This document shows, in pieces, positions 30,417-40,235 of a DNA stretch of 64,000 nt. This stretch comes from Pseudomonas benzenivorans (GTDB lineage: Bacteria; Pseudomonadota; Gammaproteobacteria; Pseudomonadales; Pseudomonadaceae). How positions within the stretch are numbered: the stretch's first letter is position 1; each line of letters opens with the position of its first letter. The notes under the pieces were generated by a model that was not told the DNA's origin, did no database searches, and saw only the letters and a list, made by a program, of their open reading frames with translations. The stretch is taken from the NCBI RefSeq assembly GCF_033547155.1, contig NZ_CP137892.1, positions 2,108,001-2,172,000 of the forward strand. Reading direction: 5' to 3'. The position numbers were made by a program, and so were the translations under genes.

Positions 30417-30468
30417 GCATGACATCCGTCGCATTGCGGCTTAGTCATCAATGGGGAGTTAGACGACC

Positions 30469-32373
30469 ATGAGTGTGGAAACTCAAAAAGAAACCCTGGG
30501 CTTCCAGACCGAGGTGAAGCAGCTGCTTCACCTGATGATCCATTCGCTGTATTCGAACAAGGAGATCTTCCTCCGTGAGCTGATCTCCAACGCCTCGGAT
30601 GCGGTCGACAAGCTGCGTTTCGAGGCCCTGGCCAAGCCCGAGCTGCTCGAGGGCGGCGCCGAGCTGAAGATCCGCGTCAGCTTCGACAAGGACGCCAACA
30701 CCGTCACCCTGGAAGACAACGGCATCGGCATGAGCCGCGAAGAGGCCGTGACCCACCTCGGCACCATCGCCAAGTCCGGCACCTCCGATTTCCTCAAGAA
30801 CCTGACCGGCGACCAGAAGAAGGATTCGCACCTGATCGGCCAGTTCGGCGTGGGCTTCTACTCGGCCTTCATCGTCGCCGACAAGGTTGAGGTGTTCACC
30901 CGCCGCGCCGGCCTGTCGGCTGCCGAAGGGGTGCACTGGGAGTCCCATGGCGAGGGCGAGTTCAGCGTCGCCAGCATCGACAAGCCCGAGCGCGGCACCC
31001 GCATCGTCCTGCACCTGAAGAAGGGCGAGGAGGAGTTCGCCGACGGCTGGCGCCTGCGCAACATCATCAAGAAGTACTCCGACCACATCGCCCTGCCGAT
31101 CGAGCTGCCGAAGGAGTTCCACGGCGAGGAGAAGGACAAGCCGGCCGAGCCGGAGTGGGAAACCGTCAACCGGGCCAGCGCCCTGTGGACCCGTCCGCGT
31201 ACCGAAATCAAGGACGAGGAATACCAGGAGTTCTACAAGCACGTCGCCCACGACTTCGAAAATCCGCTGTCCTGGAGCCACAACAAGGTCGAGGGCAAGC
31301 TCGAATACACCTCGCTGCTCTACGTGCCGGGCCGCGCGCCCTTCGACCTGTACCAGCGCGACGCCTCCAAGGGCCTCAAGCTGTACGTGCAGCGCGTGTT
31401 CATCATGGACCAGGCCGACGAGTTCCTGCCGCTGTACCTGCGCTTCATCAAGGGCGTGGTGGACTCCAACGACCTATCGCTGAACATCTCCCGGGAGATC
31501 CTGCAGAAGGACCCGATCATCGACTCGATGAAGTCCGCGCTGACCAAGCGCGTGCTGGACATGCTCGAGAAACTGGCAAAGAGCGAACCCGAGCAGTACC
31601 AGGCCTTTTGGAAGAACTTCGGCCAGGTACTCAAGGAAGGCCCGGCGGAAGACTTCGCCAACAAGGAGAAGATCGCCGGCCTGCTGCGCTTCGCCTCGAC
31701 GAACGAGACCAGCGGCGAGCAGAGCGTGTCCCTGGCCGACTACCTGGGCCGCATGAAGGAGGGCCAGGACAAGTTCTACTACCTGACCGGCGAATCCTAC
31801 GCCCAGGTGAAGAACAGCCCGCACCTGGAGGTGTTCCGCAAGAAGGGTATCGAGGTGCTGCTGCTCACCGACCGCATCGACGAGTGGCTGATGAGCTACC
31901 TGACCGAGTTCGATGGCAAGCAGTTCGTCGACGTGGCCCGCGGCGACCTGGACCTGGGCAAGCTGGACTCGGAAGAGGACAAGAAGGCCCAGGAAGAAGT
32001 GGCCAAGGCCAAGGAAGGACTGGTCGAGCGCCTGAAGGCGGCGCTGGGCGAGCAGGTGGCCGAGGTGCGGGTGTCGCACCGTCTCACCGATTCGCCGGCG
32101 ATCCTGGCGATCGGCGAGCAGGACCTGGGCCTGCAGATGCGCCAGATTCTCGAGGCCAGCGGACAGAAGGTGCCCGAGTCCAAGCCGATCTTCGAGTTCA
32201 ACCCGGGCCACCCGCTGATCGAGCGCCTGGATGCCGAGCCGGACGAGGACCGCTTCGGCGACCTGTCGCACATCCTCTTCGACCAGGCCGCGCTGGCCGC
32301 CGGCGACAGCCTGAAGGACCCGGCCGCCTACGTGCAGCGTCTGAACAAGCTGCTGGTCGAGCTCTCCGCTTGA
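30469..32373 (+). CDS. htpG: Molecular chaperone HtpG (Hsp90)
   Basis: ATP-dependent Hsp90 homodimer that remodels client proteins in the cytosol with DnaK. 634 residues, full length. The N-terminal GHKL ATPase has [17 protein letters not shown] helix (here [20 protein letters not shown]), LEDNGIGMS and [12 protein letters not shown]; the middle domain has [10 protein letters not shown] and ISREILQ; the C-terminal dimerisation domain follows. ATG at 30469 behind GGGGAG. Driven by the sigma32 promoter at 30389-30416 and ended by the terminator at 32388-32416, so it can be a single-gene transcript. Confidence 0.98.
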   Translation: MSVETQKETLGFQTEVKQLLHLMIHSLYSNKEIFLRELISNASDAVDKLRFEALAKPELLEGGAELKIRVSFDKDANTVTLEDNGIGMSREEAVTHLGTIAKSGTSDFLKNLTGDQKKDSHLIGQFGVGFYSAFIVADKVEVFTRRAGLSAAEGVHWESHGEGEFSVASIDKPERGTRIVLHLKKGEEEFADGWRLRNIIKKYSDHIALPIELPKEFHGEEKDKPAEPEWETVNRASALWTRPRTEIKDEEYQEFYKHVAHDFENPLSWSHNKVEGKLEYTSLLYVPGRAPFDLYQRDASKGLKLYVQRVFIMDQADEFLPLYLRFIKGVVDSNDLSLNISREILQKDPIIDSMKSALTKRVLDMLEKLAKSEPEQYQAFWKNFGQVLKEGPAEDFANKEKIAGLLRFASTNETSGEQSVSLADYLGRMKEGQDKFYYLTGESYAQVKNSPHLEVFRKKGIEVLLLTDRIDEWLMSYLTEFDGKQFVDVARGDLDLGKLDSEEDKKAQEEVAKAKEGLVERLKAALGEQVAEVRVSHRLTDSPAILAIGEQDLGLQMRQILEASGQKVPESKPIFEFNPGHPLIERLDAEPDEDRFGDLSHILFDQAALAAGDSLKDPAAYVQRLNKLLVELSA

Positions 32374-32387
32374 TTGCACCGGTCATG

Positions 32388-32416
32388 AAAAAAGCCCGCC
32401 TCGTGCGGGCTTTTTT
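32388..32416 (+). terminator. Intrinsic terminator of htpG
   Basis: Stem GCCCGC (32394-32399) / GCGGGC (32405-32410), 5-nt loop, A run before and TTTTTT after (32411-32416). About 15 nt past the stop. Confidence 0.9.
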
Positions 32417-32477
32417 CTTGGCTGTCGACTGCCACGGACTACTGTTGAAGTGTTACCCATGCAACAGGAGCGGGTCG

Positions 32478-33263
32478 ATGAGCAAGTCACTGATAGCCCT
32501 GGGGTTGTGCGGTCTGGCCGGCCTGGCCCAGGCCGCCGTGGTGGTCAAGGCGGTACCCTACGAGATCGACGGAGTCGCCTTCGAAGGGCGCCTGATCTAC
32601 GACGACAGTGTCAGCACGGCGCGTCCCGGCCTGTTGATGGTGCCGGACTGGCTGGGGGTGGGCGAGAATGCCGAACAGCAGGCCGTGCTGGTCGCCGGCG
32701 ATAGGTATGTGGTGTTCATGGCCGACATGTACGGCAAGGCGATACGTCCGACCAATGCCGAGGAGGCGGGGGCGGCGGCCGGCGCCGTGCGCGCCGACCG
32801 GGCGCTGATGCGCAAGCGTGCCCAAGCCGCGGTCGAGGTGTTCAAGGCGCAGGGCGATGAAGTGGCCCTGGACGCAGGCAGGCTGGGCGCCATCGGCTTC
32901 TGCTTCGGCGGCGGCTCGGTGCTGGAGCTGGCGCGCTCCGGTGCACCGCTGCGGGGCTTCGTCTCCTTCCACGGCAACCTGGACACGCCGAACCCTGCCG
33001 ATGCGCAGAATATCCGGGCGCCGGTGCTGGTGTTGCATGGCGCGGACGATCCCTCGGTGCCGCCGGCCCAGGTCGGCGCCTTCATGGCCGAGATGAAGGC
33101 GGCGCAGGTGGACTGGCAGCTGATCAGCTATGGTGGCGCGGTGCATTCCTTCACCAACCCTCAGGCCAACAACCCGGAACGCAATCAGTACCACCCGCGG
33201 GTGGCGGCGCGGGCCTATCGAGCCATGAACGATCTGTTCGACGAGGTGTTCGCCACGGATTAG
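32478..33263 (+). CDS. Secreted dienelactone hydrolase family protein
   Basis: 261 residues. A cleavable signal peptide (MSKSLIALGLCGLAGLAQAA, AQA-A site) sends it to the periplasm. The mature part is an alpha/beta hydrolase of the DLH family: MVPDWLGVGEN, nucleophile Cys in GFCFGGGSVLELA, Asp in HGADDPSVPP and His in GAVHSFTNP, the Cys-Asp-His triad. Cytosolic DLH enzymes open dienelactones; exported members have unknown substrates. Start 32478 with AGGAG at 32466-32470. Convergent with pirin and overlapping it by 4 nt. Confidence 0.9.
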   Translation: MSKSLIALGLCGLAGLAQAAVVVKAVPYEIDGVAFEGRLIYDDSVSTARPGLLMVPDWLGVGENAEQQAVLVAGDRYVVFMADMYGKAIRPTNAEEAGAAAGAVRADRALMRKRAQAAVEVFKAQGDEVALDAGRLGAIGFCFGGGSVLELARSGAPLRGFVSFHGNLDTPNPADAQNIRAPVLVLHGADDPSVPPAQVGAFMAEMKAAQVDWQLISYGGAVHSFTNPQANNPERNQYHPRVAARAYRAMNDLFDEVFATD

Positions 33264-34123
33264 CCCTGCGGCAGTTCGATGCGTCTGGTCTCGCCCGGCA
33301 CCTTGGGCCAGTCCCTGTCTTGCCAGCGCGCGCGGGCGCTGGCAATCAGCGCCGGGTCGCTGGCGACGAAGTTCCAGTACATGCGCCTGGCGCCCAGGGG
33401 CTGGCCGCCGATCATCACCAGGTGGCACTCGCCACAGGCGCTCAGGGTGAAGGTGCCGCCTGCGGGCAGGACGCTGAGACCGCGCAGGGGGAGGGGCAGG
33501 TCGTCCAGCAAGGCTTCGCCGTCGATCAGGTAGAGCGCACGCTCGGGATGCTCCGCCGGTATGGCCAGGCTGGCGCCGGCGGCCAAGCGGAGTTCGGCGT
33601 ACAGGGTCGGCGAGTGCACCGGCACCGGGGATTCCAGGCAGAAGCCGGTGCCGGCGATCAGGCGGATTTCCACGCCCAGGGCCTGGCTATGGGGCAGGCC
33701 GTCGGCGCTATGGTGGCTGTAGCTCGGCTGGCACTGCTCCTCGCTCTCCGGCAGTGCCAGCCACATTTGCAGGCCGTGCAGGCGCGAGCCACTTTCACGC
33801 AGCGGCGCAGGGGTGCGCTCGACATGGGCGACGCCACGGCCGGCGGTCATCCAGCTGACCTCGCCGGGTTTGACCAGTTGATCCGAGCCGAGGCTGTCCC
33901 TGTGCTGTAGCCGGCCCTCGAACAGGTAGGTGAGGGTGGACAGGCCGATATGCGGATGCTGGTCGATGTTCAGGCCGCCGCCGGGCGGATAGTCGTGTTC
34001 CAGGATATGGTCGAAGAACACGAACGGCCCGACGCTGCGGCACTGGGCCGAGGGCAGCAGGCGCAGGATCGATTGGCCCCCGAGCACCTCCGGGCGTGCC
34101 CGGAGCAGGAGTGGAACGCTCAT
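33260..34123 (-). CDS. Pirin family protein
   Basis: 287 residues of the bicupin pirin family. N-terminal cupin motifs are complete: FFDHILEHDYPPGGGLNIDQ, with metal ligands H56 and H58, and VAHVERT with H100 and E102. The C-terminal cupin has GEALLDDLPLPLRGLSVL. Pirins bind Fe or another metal and may have quercetinase-like or redox-sensing regulatory roles; the role here is not readable. Head-on with the dienelactone hydrolase gene, stops overlapping. Confidence 0.92.
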   Translation of the reverse strand: MSVPLLLRARPEVLGGQSILRLLPSAQCRSVGPFVFFDHILEHDYPPGGGLNIDQHPHIGLSTLTYLFEGRLQHRDSLGSDQLVKPGEVSWMTAGRGVAHVERTPAPLRESGSRLHGLQMWLALPESEEQCQPSYSHHSADGLPHSQALGVEIRLIAGTGFCLESPVPVHSPTLYAELRLAAGASLAIPAEHPERALYLIDGEALLDDLPLPLRGLSVLPAGGTFTLSACGECHLVMIGGQPLGARRMYWNFVASDPALIASARARWQDRDWPKVPGETRRIELPQG

Positions 34124-34379
34124 GGCGGTCCCCCGCAGGAGGGCTTGGTCGACTGGTTAGGGGCGGCTTTCATGGGGCCTCGCTCCGCTGCAGTTCGGCG
34201 CAGCGACAGGTGGTTGTCGCTGTCAGTATTGCCTATGGCGCCCCCGAAAGCAGCATGGTCGCGACCCTGTATCCGCGCCTCTACCAAGCAGATGTCGGCT
34301 TTCGCGGTGTTGGCGGGTGACTGAACTCGGCCTTGGCCGTCAGGGTCTATCCTGCTCGGATGCCGCGGAGGGCTCTTCC

Positions 34380-35393
34380 TTGTTTGTTATTCGATGCTGC
34401 GTGCTGTTGTTGGTCGTCACCGACGCCCAGGCGCGGGACTACCGTTTCAGCGACGCCCATCTGCACTACGTGGACTTCTTTCAGGAAAGCGCCGGCATGG
34501 ACGAACTGCTGGCGGCCATGGCCGCCGGTGGGGTCGAGCATGCGATGCTCTCAGGCATTCCGGTGGCGAAGAAATGGCACGAGAACGAGCCGAAACGTCC
34601 CCGCTACTATGCCGGCGACGATGCCAATGCCTACTGGTACAGCGCCACCGATGTGCTGGTCGCCCATGCCTACAAGCGCCTTCCGCCCGCACAGCGCGAG
34701 CGTTTCCATCCCTTTCTCTCGGGTTTCAACCCCAACGACAAGAACTCGGACGCGCATATCCGGCGCATGCTGGAGCTGGACCCGGGCCTGTGGCAGGGCA
34801 TAAGCGAGATATTCACCCGTCACGACGACCTCACCGCGCTGATACATGGCGACGTGCCGCGAGCCAACAACGAGGCGCTCGCACGGGTCTACCACCTCGC
34901 CGCGGAATACGACCTGCCGGTGATGCTGCATGCCAATATCACCTCCAAGCGCGAGCGCAACCCGCTGTACCTGGCGGAGATCGAAGAGCCGCTGCGCAAT
35001 CATCCCCACGTGCGCTTCATCTGGGCCCATGCCGGTACCAGCATGGAGATCCACCGACACCAACAGAAGCTGGATTTCCTCCTGCCGACCCTGCGGCGCA
35101 TGCTCGAGGAGTATCCGAACCTGTACATCGACCTGTCCTGGAGCGTGCTCAGGCCCTACCTGCTGGACCGGCAGGGCAGACCCGATGCCGAATGGCTGCA
35201 GTTGGTCAGCAGTTATCCGGCGCGTTTCATGCTGGGTTCCGACGTGGTGGGGCGCTTCGACAAGCTGGGCGACTACCTGCAAGGCTTCGCGCCCTTTCTC
35301 GACGCCCTGCCGGAGCCCGTGGCACGTCAGGTGGCTCGGGACAACTTCCTCGCCGTGCTGCCGCGGCGCGTCCGCGTCGGGGTGGCGGAATAA
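34380..35393 (+). CDS. Amidohydrolase family protein with predicted signal peptide (TTG start)
   Basis: 337 residues of the amidohydrolase_2 type (TIM barrel). Metal-ligand motifs are present: FSDAHLHYVDFF (H-x-H), a mid-protein PVMLHANITS His, FIWAHAGTSM His, and FMLGSDVVGRF Asp near the end. The proposed start is TTG at 34380, because GGAGGG lies at 34367-34372, seven bases away, and it gives a compact signal peptide (MFVIRCCVLLLVVTDAQA, cut after AQA). The alternative GTG at 34317 has no Shine-Dalgarno and adds a polar 21-residue extension. Export would be unusual for this family. The gap 34124-34379 contains no other gene. Reaction unknown. Confidence 0.75.
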   Translation: MFVIRCCVLLLVVTDAQARDYRFSDAHLHYVDFFQESAGMDELLAAMAAGGVEHAMLSGIPVAKKWHENEPKRPRYYAGDDANAYWYSATDVLVAHAYKRLPPAQRERFHPFLSGFNPNDKNSDAHIRRMLELDPGLWQGISEIFTRHDDLTALIHGDVPRANNEALARVYHLAAEYDLPVMLHANITSKRERNPLYLAEIEEPLRNHPHVRFIWAHAGTSMEIHRHQQKLDFLLPTLRRMLEEYPNLYIDLSWSVLRPYLLDRQGRPDAEWLQLVSSYPARFMLGSDVVGRFDKLGDYLQGFAPFLDALPEPVARQVARDNFLAVLPRRVRVGVAE

Positions 35394-35456
35394 CCCTGTC
35401 ATCAGCCTGTCATTCAGGCGTCATAGGCTCGCGTCATCTCAACCAAGGAGCGAGTC

Positions 35457-35921
35457 ATGCAATACACCCGTTTCAGTGCGCTGGCCGCACTCATGCTGAT
35501 GACCGGACTGGTCCAGGCGCAGGTGCAAGTCGAGGGCGAGGTGGAGTATGGCATCTTCACGACCCCGTACCAGGACTTCGAACCGGGCGAGCGGGTGCTG
35601 ACCCGCAACAATCAGGATATCCAGCGCACCGAGGTGATTCCGGCCAGGCTCGGCACCAAGTTCGGCCTGCGCTACCAGCTGAGCGGCAAAACGACCGAGG
35701 GGGCGCCCTTGACCCTGTTGTACCTCACGCCCGGGGTGACGACTCCCGAGGGTGTCCGCCATGACAAATTCGTGGTGACGCAGAAGCTGGTGCCCGGTGC
35801 GCCTCAGGATCTGATGGCGTTCGAGTTCAGCGAAGCCCACGAGATCGTTGCGGGGGAGTGGCACTTCATGGTGTTCCAGGATGACCGCAAACTGGCCGAG
35901 CAGCGCTTTCTGGTGCGCTGA
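35457..35921 (+). CDS. DUF3859 family exported protein
   Basis: 154 residues: signal peptide MQYTRFSALAALMLMTGLVQAQ, then a beta-sandwich-like domain with EGEVEYGIFTTPYQDFEP, LGTKFGLRYQLSG and a C-terminal GEWHFMVFQDDRKLAEQRF. The segment pattern matches my memory of DUF3859. It is probably periplasmic. No function is known. It lies 63 nt past the amidohydrolase on the same strand and may be cotranscribed with it. Confidence 0.8.
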   Translation: MQYTRFSALAALMLMTGLVQAQVQVEGEVEYGIFTTPYQDFEPGERVLTRNNQDIQRTEVIPARLGTKFGLRYQLSGKTTEGAPLTLLYLTPGVTTPEGVRHDKFVVTQKLVPGAPQDLMAFEFSEAHEIVAGEWHFMVFQDDRKLAEQRFLVR

Positions 35922-35977
35922 CGCAAGTGGCCCGGGACGGCAGGGAGAAAGCCCTGAAGCCTGTGCGATAGAAAGAA

Positions 35978-36001
35978 AAACGGCGCCTGCAGGCGCCGTT
36001 T
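35978..36001. terminator. Bidirectional terminator (DUF3859 gene / fabB)
   Basis: A perfect 24-bp palindrome, arm AAACGGCGCCTG. A-rich bases precede it and T-rich bases follow (TTTCT), so it can end transcripts from both convergent genes. Confidence 0.85.
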
Positions 36002-36022
36002 CTCATCGACAGTAAGCTCCGT

Positions 36023-37243
36023 TTACTTGCCGGTCCAGCGCTTGAGCACCAGGGTGGCGTTGGTGCCGCCGAAGCCGAAGCTGTTGCTCATCACCGTGTC
36101 GATCTTGGCGTTCTCGACGGTCTTGAGCTGCACCGGCAGGTCGGCGACCTCGGGGTCGAGCTCCTCGATGTTGGCCGAGCCGGCGATGAAGTTGCCTTCC
36201 ATCATCAGCATGCAGTAGATGGCTTCCTGCACGCCGGCGGCGCCCAGGGAGTGGCCGGACAGGCTCTTGGTCGAGCTGATCGCCGGCGCCTTGTCGCCGA
36301 ACACCTCGCGTACCGCGCGGCTTTCCGCGACATCGCCGACCGGGGTCGAGGTGCCGTGGGTGTTCAGGTAGTCGACCGGCGTGTCGACCGTGGCCAGGGC
36401 TTGCTGCATGCAGCGCACCGCGCCTTCGCCGCTCGGTGCGACCATGTCGTAGCCGTCGGAGGTGGCGCCGTAGCCGACGATTTCCGCGTAGATCTTGGCG
36501 CCGCGCTTGAGTGCATGCTCCAGTTCCTCGACCACCACCATGCCGCCGCCGCCGGCGATGACGAAACCGTCACGCTTGGCGTCGTAGGCGCGCGAGGCCT
36601 TTTCCGGGCTCTCGTTGTACTGGGTGGAGAGGGCGCCCATGGCGTCGAACAGGAAGCTCTGGCTCCAGTGCTCTTCCTCGCCGCCGCCGGCGAAGACCAT
36701 GTCCTGCTTGCCCAGTTGGATCTGTTCCATGGCCGTGCCGATGCAGTGGGCGCTGGTGGCGCAGGCCGAGGAGATCGAGTAGTTCACACCCTTGATCTTG
36801 AACGGGGTGGCCAGGCAGGCGGAAACGGTGCTGCCCATGGTGCGCGGCACGCGGTAGGGGCCGACGCGCTTGACGCCCTTCTCGCGCAGGATGTCCATGG
36901 CTTCCATCTGGTTGAAGGTGGAAGCGCCGCCGGAACCGGCGACCAGGCCGACGCGCGGGTTGGAAATCTCTTCGACACTGAGGCCGGCGTCGGCGATGGC
37001 CTGCTGCATCGACAGGTAGGCGAAGGCGGCGGCGTCGCCCATGAAGCGGTAGACCTTGCGGTCGATCAGCTCTTCCAGGTTCAGGTCGACGGAGCCGGAT
37101 ACCTGGCTGCGCAGGCCTTTCTCGGCGTATTCCGGGTTGAAACGAATGCCGCCGCGGCCAGCCCGCAGGTTGGCGGAGACGGTTTCTTTGTCATTGCCCA
37201 GGCAGGAAACGATGCCCAGACCGGTAATCACGACGCGACGCAT
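36023..37243 (-). CDS. fabB: Beta-ketoacyl-ACP synthase I
   Basis: Elongating condensing enzyme of type II fatty-acid synthesis, needed to extend the cis-3-decenoyl intermediate made by FabA and so for unsaturated fatty acids. 406 residues. Thiolase-fold triad: nucleophile C161 in [12 protein letters not shown], His in [11 protein letters not shown] and His in [12 protein letters not shown]-terminal [11 protein letters not shown]. It starts 12 nt after fabA, so the pair is one operon under the fabA promoter. Confidence 0.98.
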   Translation of the reverse strand: MRRVVITGLGIVSCLGNDKETVSANLRAGRGGIRFNPEYAEKGLRSQVSGSVDLNLEELIDRKVYRFMGDAAAFAYLSMQQAIADAGLSVEEISNPRVGLVAGSGGASTFNQMEAMDILREKGVKRVGPYRVPRTMGSTVSACLATPFKIKGVNYSISSACATSAHCIGTAMEQIQLGKQDMVFAGGGEEEHWSQSFLFDAMGALSTQYNESPEKASRAYDAKRDGFVIAGGGGMVVVEELEHALKRGAKIYAEIVGYGATSDGYDMVAPSGEGAVRCMQQALATVDTPVDYLNTHGTSTPVGDVAESRAVREVFGDKAPAISSTKSLSGHSLGAAGVQEAIYCMLMMEGNFIAGSANIEELDPEVADLPVQLKTVENAKIDTVMSNSFGFGGTNATLVLKRWTGK

Positions 37244-37255
37244 GGAAAGTGTCCT

Positions 37256-37771
37256 TTAGAAACTGTCGGTGGAGGTGAACAGGCCGACGCGCAGGCCTTC
37301 GGCACTGTAGATCTCGCGGCCATCGACGCTGACGCTGCCATCGGCGATGGCCAGGATCAGCGAACGGGTGATGGTGCGCTTGATCTGGATGTTGTAGGTG
37401 ACCTTCTTGGCGGTCGGCAGGACCTGGCCGAAGAACTTCACTTCGCCGGAGCCGAGGGCGCGGCCGCGGCCGGGGTTGCCCTGCCAGCCGAGGAAGAAGC
37501 CGACCAGCTGCCACATGGCATCGAGGCCCAGGCAGCCGGGCATTACCGGGTCGCCTTCGAAATGGCAGCCGAAGAACCACAGGTCCGGGGTGATATCGAG
37601 CTCGGCGACGATTTCGCCCTTGCCGTACTTGCCACCGCTGTCGCTGATGTGGGTGATGCGATCGATCATCAGCATGTTCGGCGCGGGCAGTTGCGCATTA
37701 CCTGGGCCGAACAGTTCGCCGCGGCTGCAGCGCAACAGGTCTTCCCGGGTGAAGGCGTTTTGTTTGGTCAT
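37256..37771 (-). CDS. fabA: 3-hydroxydecanoyl-ACP dehydratase/isomerase
   Basis: Dehydrates 3-hydroxydecanoyl-ACP and isomerises trans-2 to cis-3-decenoyl-ACP, the branch point to unsaturated fatty acids under aerobic and anaerobic conditions. 171 residues, standard length. Hot-dog fold with catalytic H70 ([14 protein letters not shown]) and D84 (GLDAMWQ). First gene of fabA-fabB; the 204-bp gap upstream contains a palindrome at 37898-37913. Confidence 0.98.
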   Translation of the reverse strand: MTKQNAFTREDLLRCSRGELFGPGNAQLPAPNMLMIDRITHISDSGGKYGKGEIVAELDITPDLWFFGCHFEGDPVMPGCLGLDAMWQLVGFFLGWQGNPGRGRALGSGEVKFFGQVLPTAKKVTYNIQIKRTITRSLILAIADGSVSVDGREIYSAEGLRVGLFTSTDSF

Positions 37772-37897
37772 GCGAGCTCCTCAATAATCCCCACGCGCCA
37801 AGGCTGGGCAAGTCGTCCTGGCTGGCCGCGCTAAAGTCTGCGCCGGCCAGCAGCCTAGTCATAGACTGTTGCGATGTGCTGAAAGTCACAGCCTGTC

Positions 37898-37913
37898 GAG
37901 TACAGTTGTACTC
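37898..37913. promoter_or_regulatory. Palindromic operator candidate upstream of fabA
   Basis: GAGTACAGTTGTACTC: perfect 7-bp arms around a 2-bp centre, 127 bp upstream of the fabA ATG. TGTAC-core palindromes before unsaturated-fatty-acid genes are bound by TetR-family lipid sensors (FabR in enterobacteria, DesT in P. aeruginosa). The assignment to a DesT/FabR-like protein is inference; no such regulator gene lies in the window. Confidence 0.55.
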
Positions 37914-37975
37914 TGCTGCGGGTTTGTTGTCACAGGCGCCCGACTTGCGTGCCTGTGACGGTATGCCGGGGCAGT

Positions 37976-39904
37976 TTAACAGTCCTGGCTGGCGACCGAT
38001 GCCTGAACTGGCAGCCAGCGCTGCAATATCCGTTGCAGGTCGGCCCGTTTGAAGGGCTTTGCCAGGTAGTCGTTCATTCCGCATTCCAGGCAGGCATCGC
38101 GGTCACCCTGCAGGGCGTTGGCGGTGAGAGCGATGATCGGCAGGTTGCCCTGGCCGTCGAGTCGGCGAATCTGCCGGGTAGCCTCATAGCCATCCATGAG
38201 CGGCAGGCGGCAGTCCATCAGGATGGCCGCATAGGACTGTTGTCCGACACGGTGCAGCGCCTGGACGCCATCGCCGACCAGGTCGACCCGGTAGCCGAGG
38301 CTGCGCAGCATGGCTTCTATCACCGTTTGATTGACCGGGTTGTCCTCGACCAGCAGCACCCTCTGGTTCTGGCCGTGATAGTCCTCGGTCTCGGCGTTGG
38401 TCGGAGTGGGGCGGGACTGCAGCGAGAAGGGCAATGGCACCTCGAGGGTGAAGGTCGAGCCGTGCCCCTCCTGGCTTTCCGCGTGCAACATGCCGCCCAT
38501 CCGTTCGGCCAGGGTGCGGGCGATGGGCAGGCCGAGGCCGGTTCCGCCGTAGCGGCGAGAGATGGTGCTGTCGGCCTGCTGGAAGGCATCGAACATGTGT
38601 TCCAGACGCTCCGGCGAGATGCCGATGCCGGTGTCATGAACGGCGCAGCTGAACCACAGTACTTGTCCATCCAGCGCCTGCCAGCGGGTTTCCACGCGGA
38701 TACCGCCTCGTTCGGTGAACTTCAGGGCATTGCCGATCAGGTTGACCAGGATCTGGCGTATCCGTGTCGGGTCGCCCTGTACCTCCAACTGCTCCAGTCC
38801 GTCCTGGATGTCCAGCTCCAGCGCCAGCCCCATCTGCTGGGCACCATGCTGGAACGCCTGGGCCGAGCCCTGGATCAGTTCCAGCAGATTGAAAGAGATG
38901 CTCTCCAGCTCCAGTGCGCCGCGTTCGATGCGCGAGAAGTCGAGGATGTCGTTGATGACCTTCAACAGGTGCTCGGTGGATTCGGCGGCCAGCGCCGCAT
39001 ATTCGGCCTGCTCCCCGCTGAGTTCTGTCGTCTCCAGCAACTGCAGCATGCCCAGCACGCCATTCATCGGCGTGCGCAGTTCATGACTCATCATGGCCAG
39101 GAAGTCGGATTTGGCGCGGTTGGCCAGTTCCGCCTCTTCGCGGGCCTTGACCAGCAGGGCCATGGCCTGGCGTTGCTCCTGACTGGCACGATCCAGGCTA
39201 CAGGCGAGCGCGTTGATGTGTTGGGCCAGTTCGCCGAGTTCGCCGGTCTCCAGGTTCGGCAGGCGTGTGTGGTAATCCCCGGCCTGAATCGCCGTGACTG
39301 CCGCGCCCACGGCGCTCAGCGGCGCGGACAGACGTCGGGCCAGGCGCCGGGCCAGGAGGAAGGTCAGGAGCAAGGCGAACAGGGCCAGGGTGGTCGCCTT
39401 CAGCAGCAGTGCCTGCTGGCGCTCGTTGAGTGCATCGCTGGACATGCCGACCAGGACGCGGCCGAGCGGTTCGCTCGGGGGGCTGGGCGAGTGGCTGGCG
39501 GCACGCTGGGAGATATCTTCGAGCAGGTCGACCCGCTGCAGGTGAATCGGTGCCTGGAAGACATCCACCGGACCGCTGGCCTGGCCTTGGCTGTTGGGCT
39601 GTTCGACGTAGACCAGAATATTGTCATGGCGGTCGCGCACCTCGAGAAAGCGCACGTGCGGCGTATCGAGGGTGGCTTGCAGCAGGGTGTCGAGCACTTC
39701 CCGGTTGCCCGAGATCACGCCGTACTCACTGGCCGGCGCCAGTTGGTTGGCGATCAGCTGGCCGGTGCGGTTGAGTTCCTGGCGCAGGTCCTGCAGACGC
39801 TCGAAGGTGAAGAAGCCGGTCAGCAGCAGGGTCAGCAGCAGGGCCGGCCCTACGCTGATCAGTTGCGTGCGGGTGTGGATGTCCCAGCCGCGGCGCAGGG
39901 TCAT
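37976..39904 (-). CDS. Hybrid sensor histidine kinase, PA1611-like
   Basis: 642 residues. TM1 about 15-33; periplasmic sensor about 34-165; TM2 about 168-186; HAMP; dimerisation/phosphoacceptor domain with H274 in [12 protein letters not shown]; ATPase domain with N-box [15 protein letters not shown]1 DTGIGIS and G2 GGTGLGL; linker; C-terminal receiver with D564 in [12 protein letters not shown] and conserved LTANAL and KPF. No HPt domain, so phosphate must pass to a separate HPt protein. Next to fabA it matches PA1611 of PAO1, reported to signal to HptB and to bind RetS in Gac/Rsm control. Start 39904 ([10 protein letters not shown]) behind GGGGAAA; the upstream frame to 40045 is Arg/Pro-rich noise. 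Confidence 0.88.
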   Translation of the reverse strand: MTLRRGWDIHTRTQLISVGPALLLTLLLTGFFTFERLQDLRQELNRTGQLIANQLAPASEYGVISGNREVLDTLLQATLDTPHVRFLEVRDRHDNILVYVEQPNSQGQASGPVDVFQAPIHLQRVDLLEDISQRAASHSPSPPSEPLGRVLVGMSSDALNERQQALLLKATTLALFALLLTFLLARRLARRLSAPLSAVGAAVTAIQAGDYHTRLPNLETGELGELAQHINALACSLDRASQEQRQAMALLVKAREEAELANRAKSDFLAMMSHELRTPMNGVLGMLQLLETTELSGEQAEYAALAAESTEHLLKVINDILDFSRIERGALELESISFNLLELIQGSAQAFQHGAQQMGLALELDIQDGLEQLEVQGDPTRIRQILVNLIGNALKFTERGGIRVETRWQALDGQVLWFSCAVHDTGIGISPERLEHMFDAFQQADSTISRRYGGTGLGLPIARTLAERMGGMLHAESQEGHGSTFTLEVPLPFSLQSRPTPTNAETEDYHGQNQRVLLVEDNPVNQTVIEAMLRSLGYRVDLVGDGVQALHRVGQQSYAAILMDCRLPLMDGYEATRQIRRLDGQGNLPIIALTANALQGDRDACLECGMNDYLAKPFKRADLQRILQRWLPVQASVASQDC

Positions 39905-40235
39905 GGGCGGATTTCCCCGGCCACTGGGTGCGCCAGGCCGGAGGGCCGGGCCGACTCGCCAGCCCGTGGCCCGGGTGGTGGTCGATGGCCAACGGCGTCG
40001 GTGGCAGAGAGAAGGAAGGAGCTCGATGGAGGGGTGTTCACGCAACGGCCTTGTTCGCGTCTAAAGTGCGCATGTTAACCGAGCCGGCCGTCTTTTCCAG
40101 TCGCCCGGCGCCTGCTCGCTGCCATTTGTGCCGAGCGGTGCACAGCCTGATCGTGGTGGCTAAAAGCTGGCCGCGATGCCTCTGGCCCGTATAATGCGCG
40201 CAGATTGCCACCCCATAACCCACTACGGACTCGTT
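39905..40235. other. Divergent control region between hybrid kinase and gpsA
   Basis: 331 bp between divergent genes. On the plus strand it contains the gpsA -10 box at 40190-40195. For the minus-strand kinase I could not identify a clear promoter pair. No gene, repeat or strong hairpin was seen. Confidence 0.5.
40190..40195 (+). promoter_or_regulatory. Probable sigma70 -10 box of gpsA
   Basis: A perfect TATAAT 41 bp before the gpsA ATG. The -35 is poor (TGGCCG at 40168-40173, 16-bp spacing), so it may need an activator or be of extended type. Predicted leader about 34 nt. Confidence 0.5.

Noticed and set aside
35978..36001. Perfect 24-bp palindrome considered as an operator.
   Set aside because: It sits between two convergent gene ends with A- and T-rich flanks, so a bidirectional terminator explains it.
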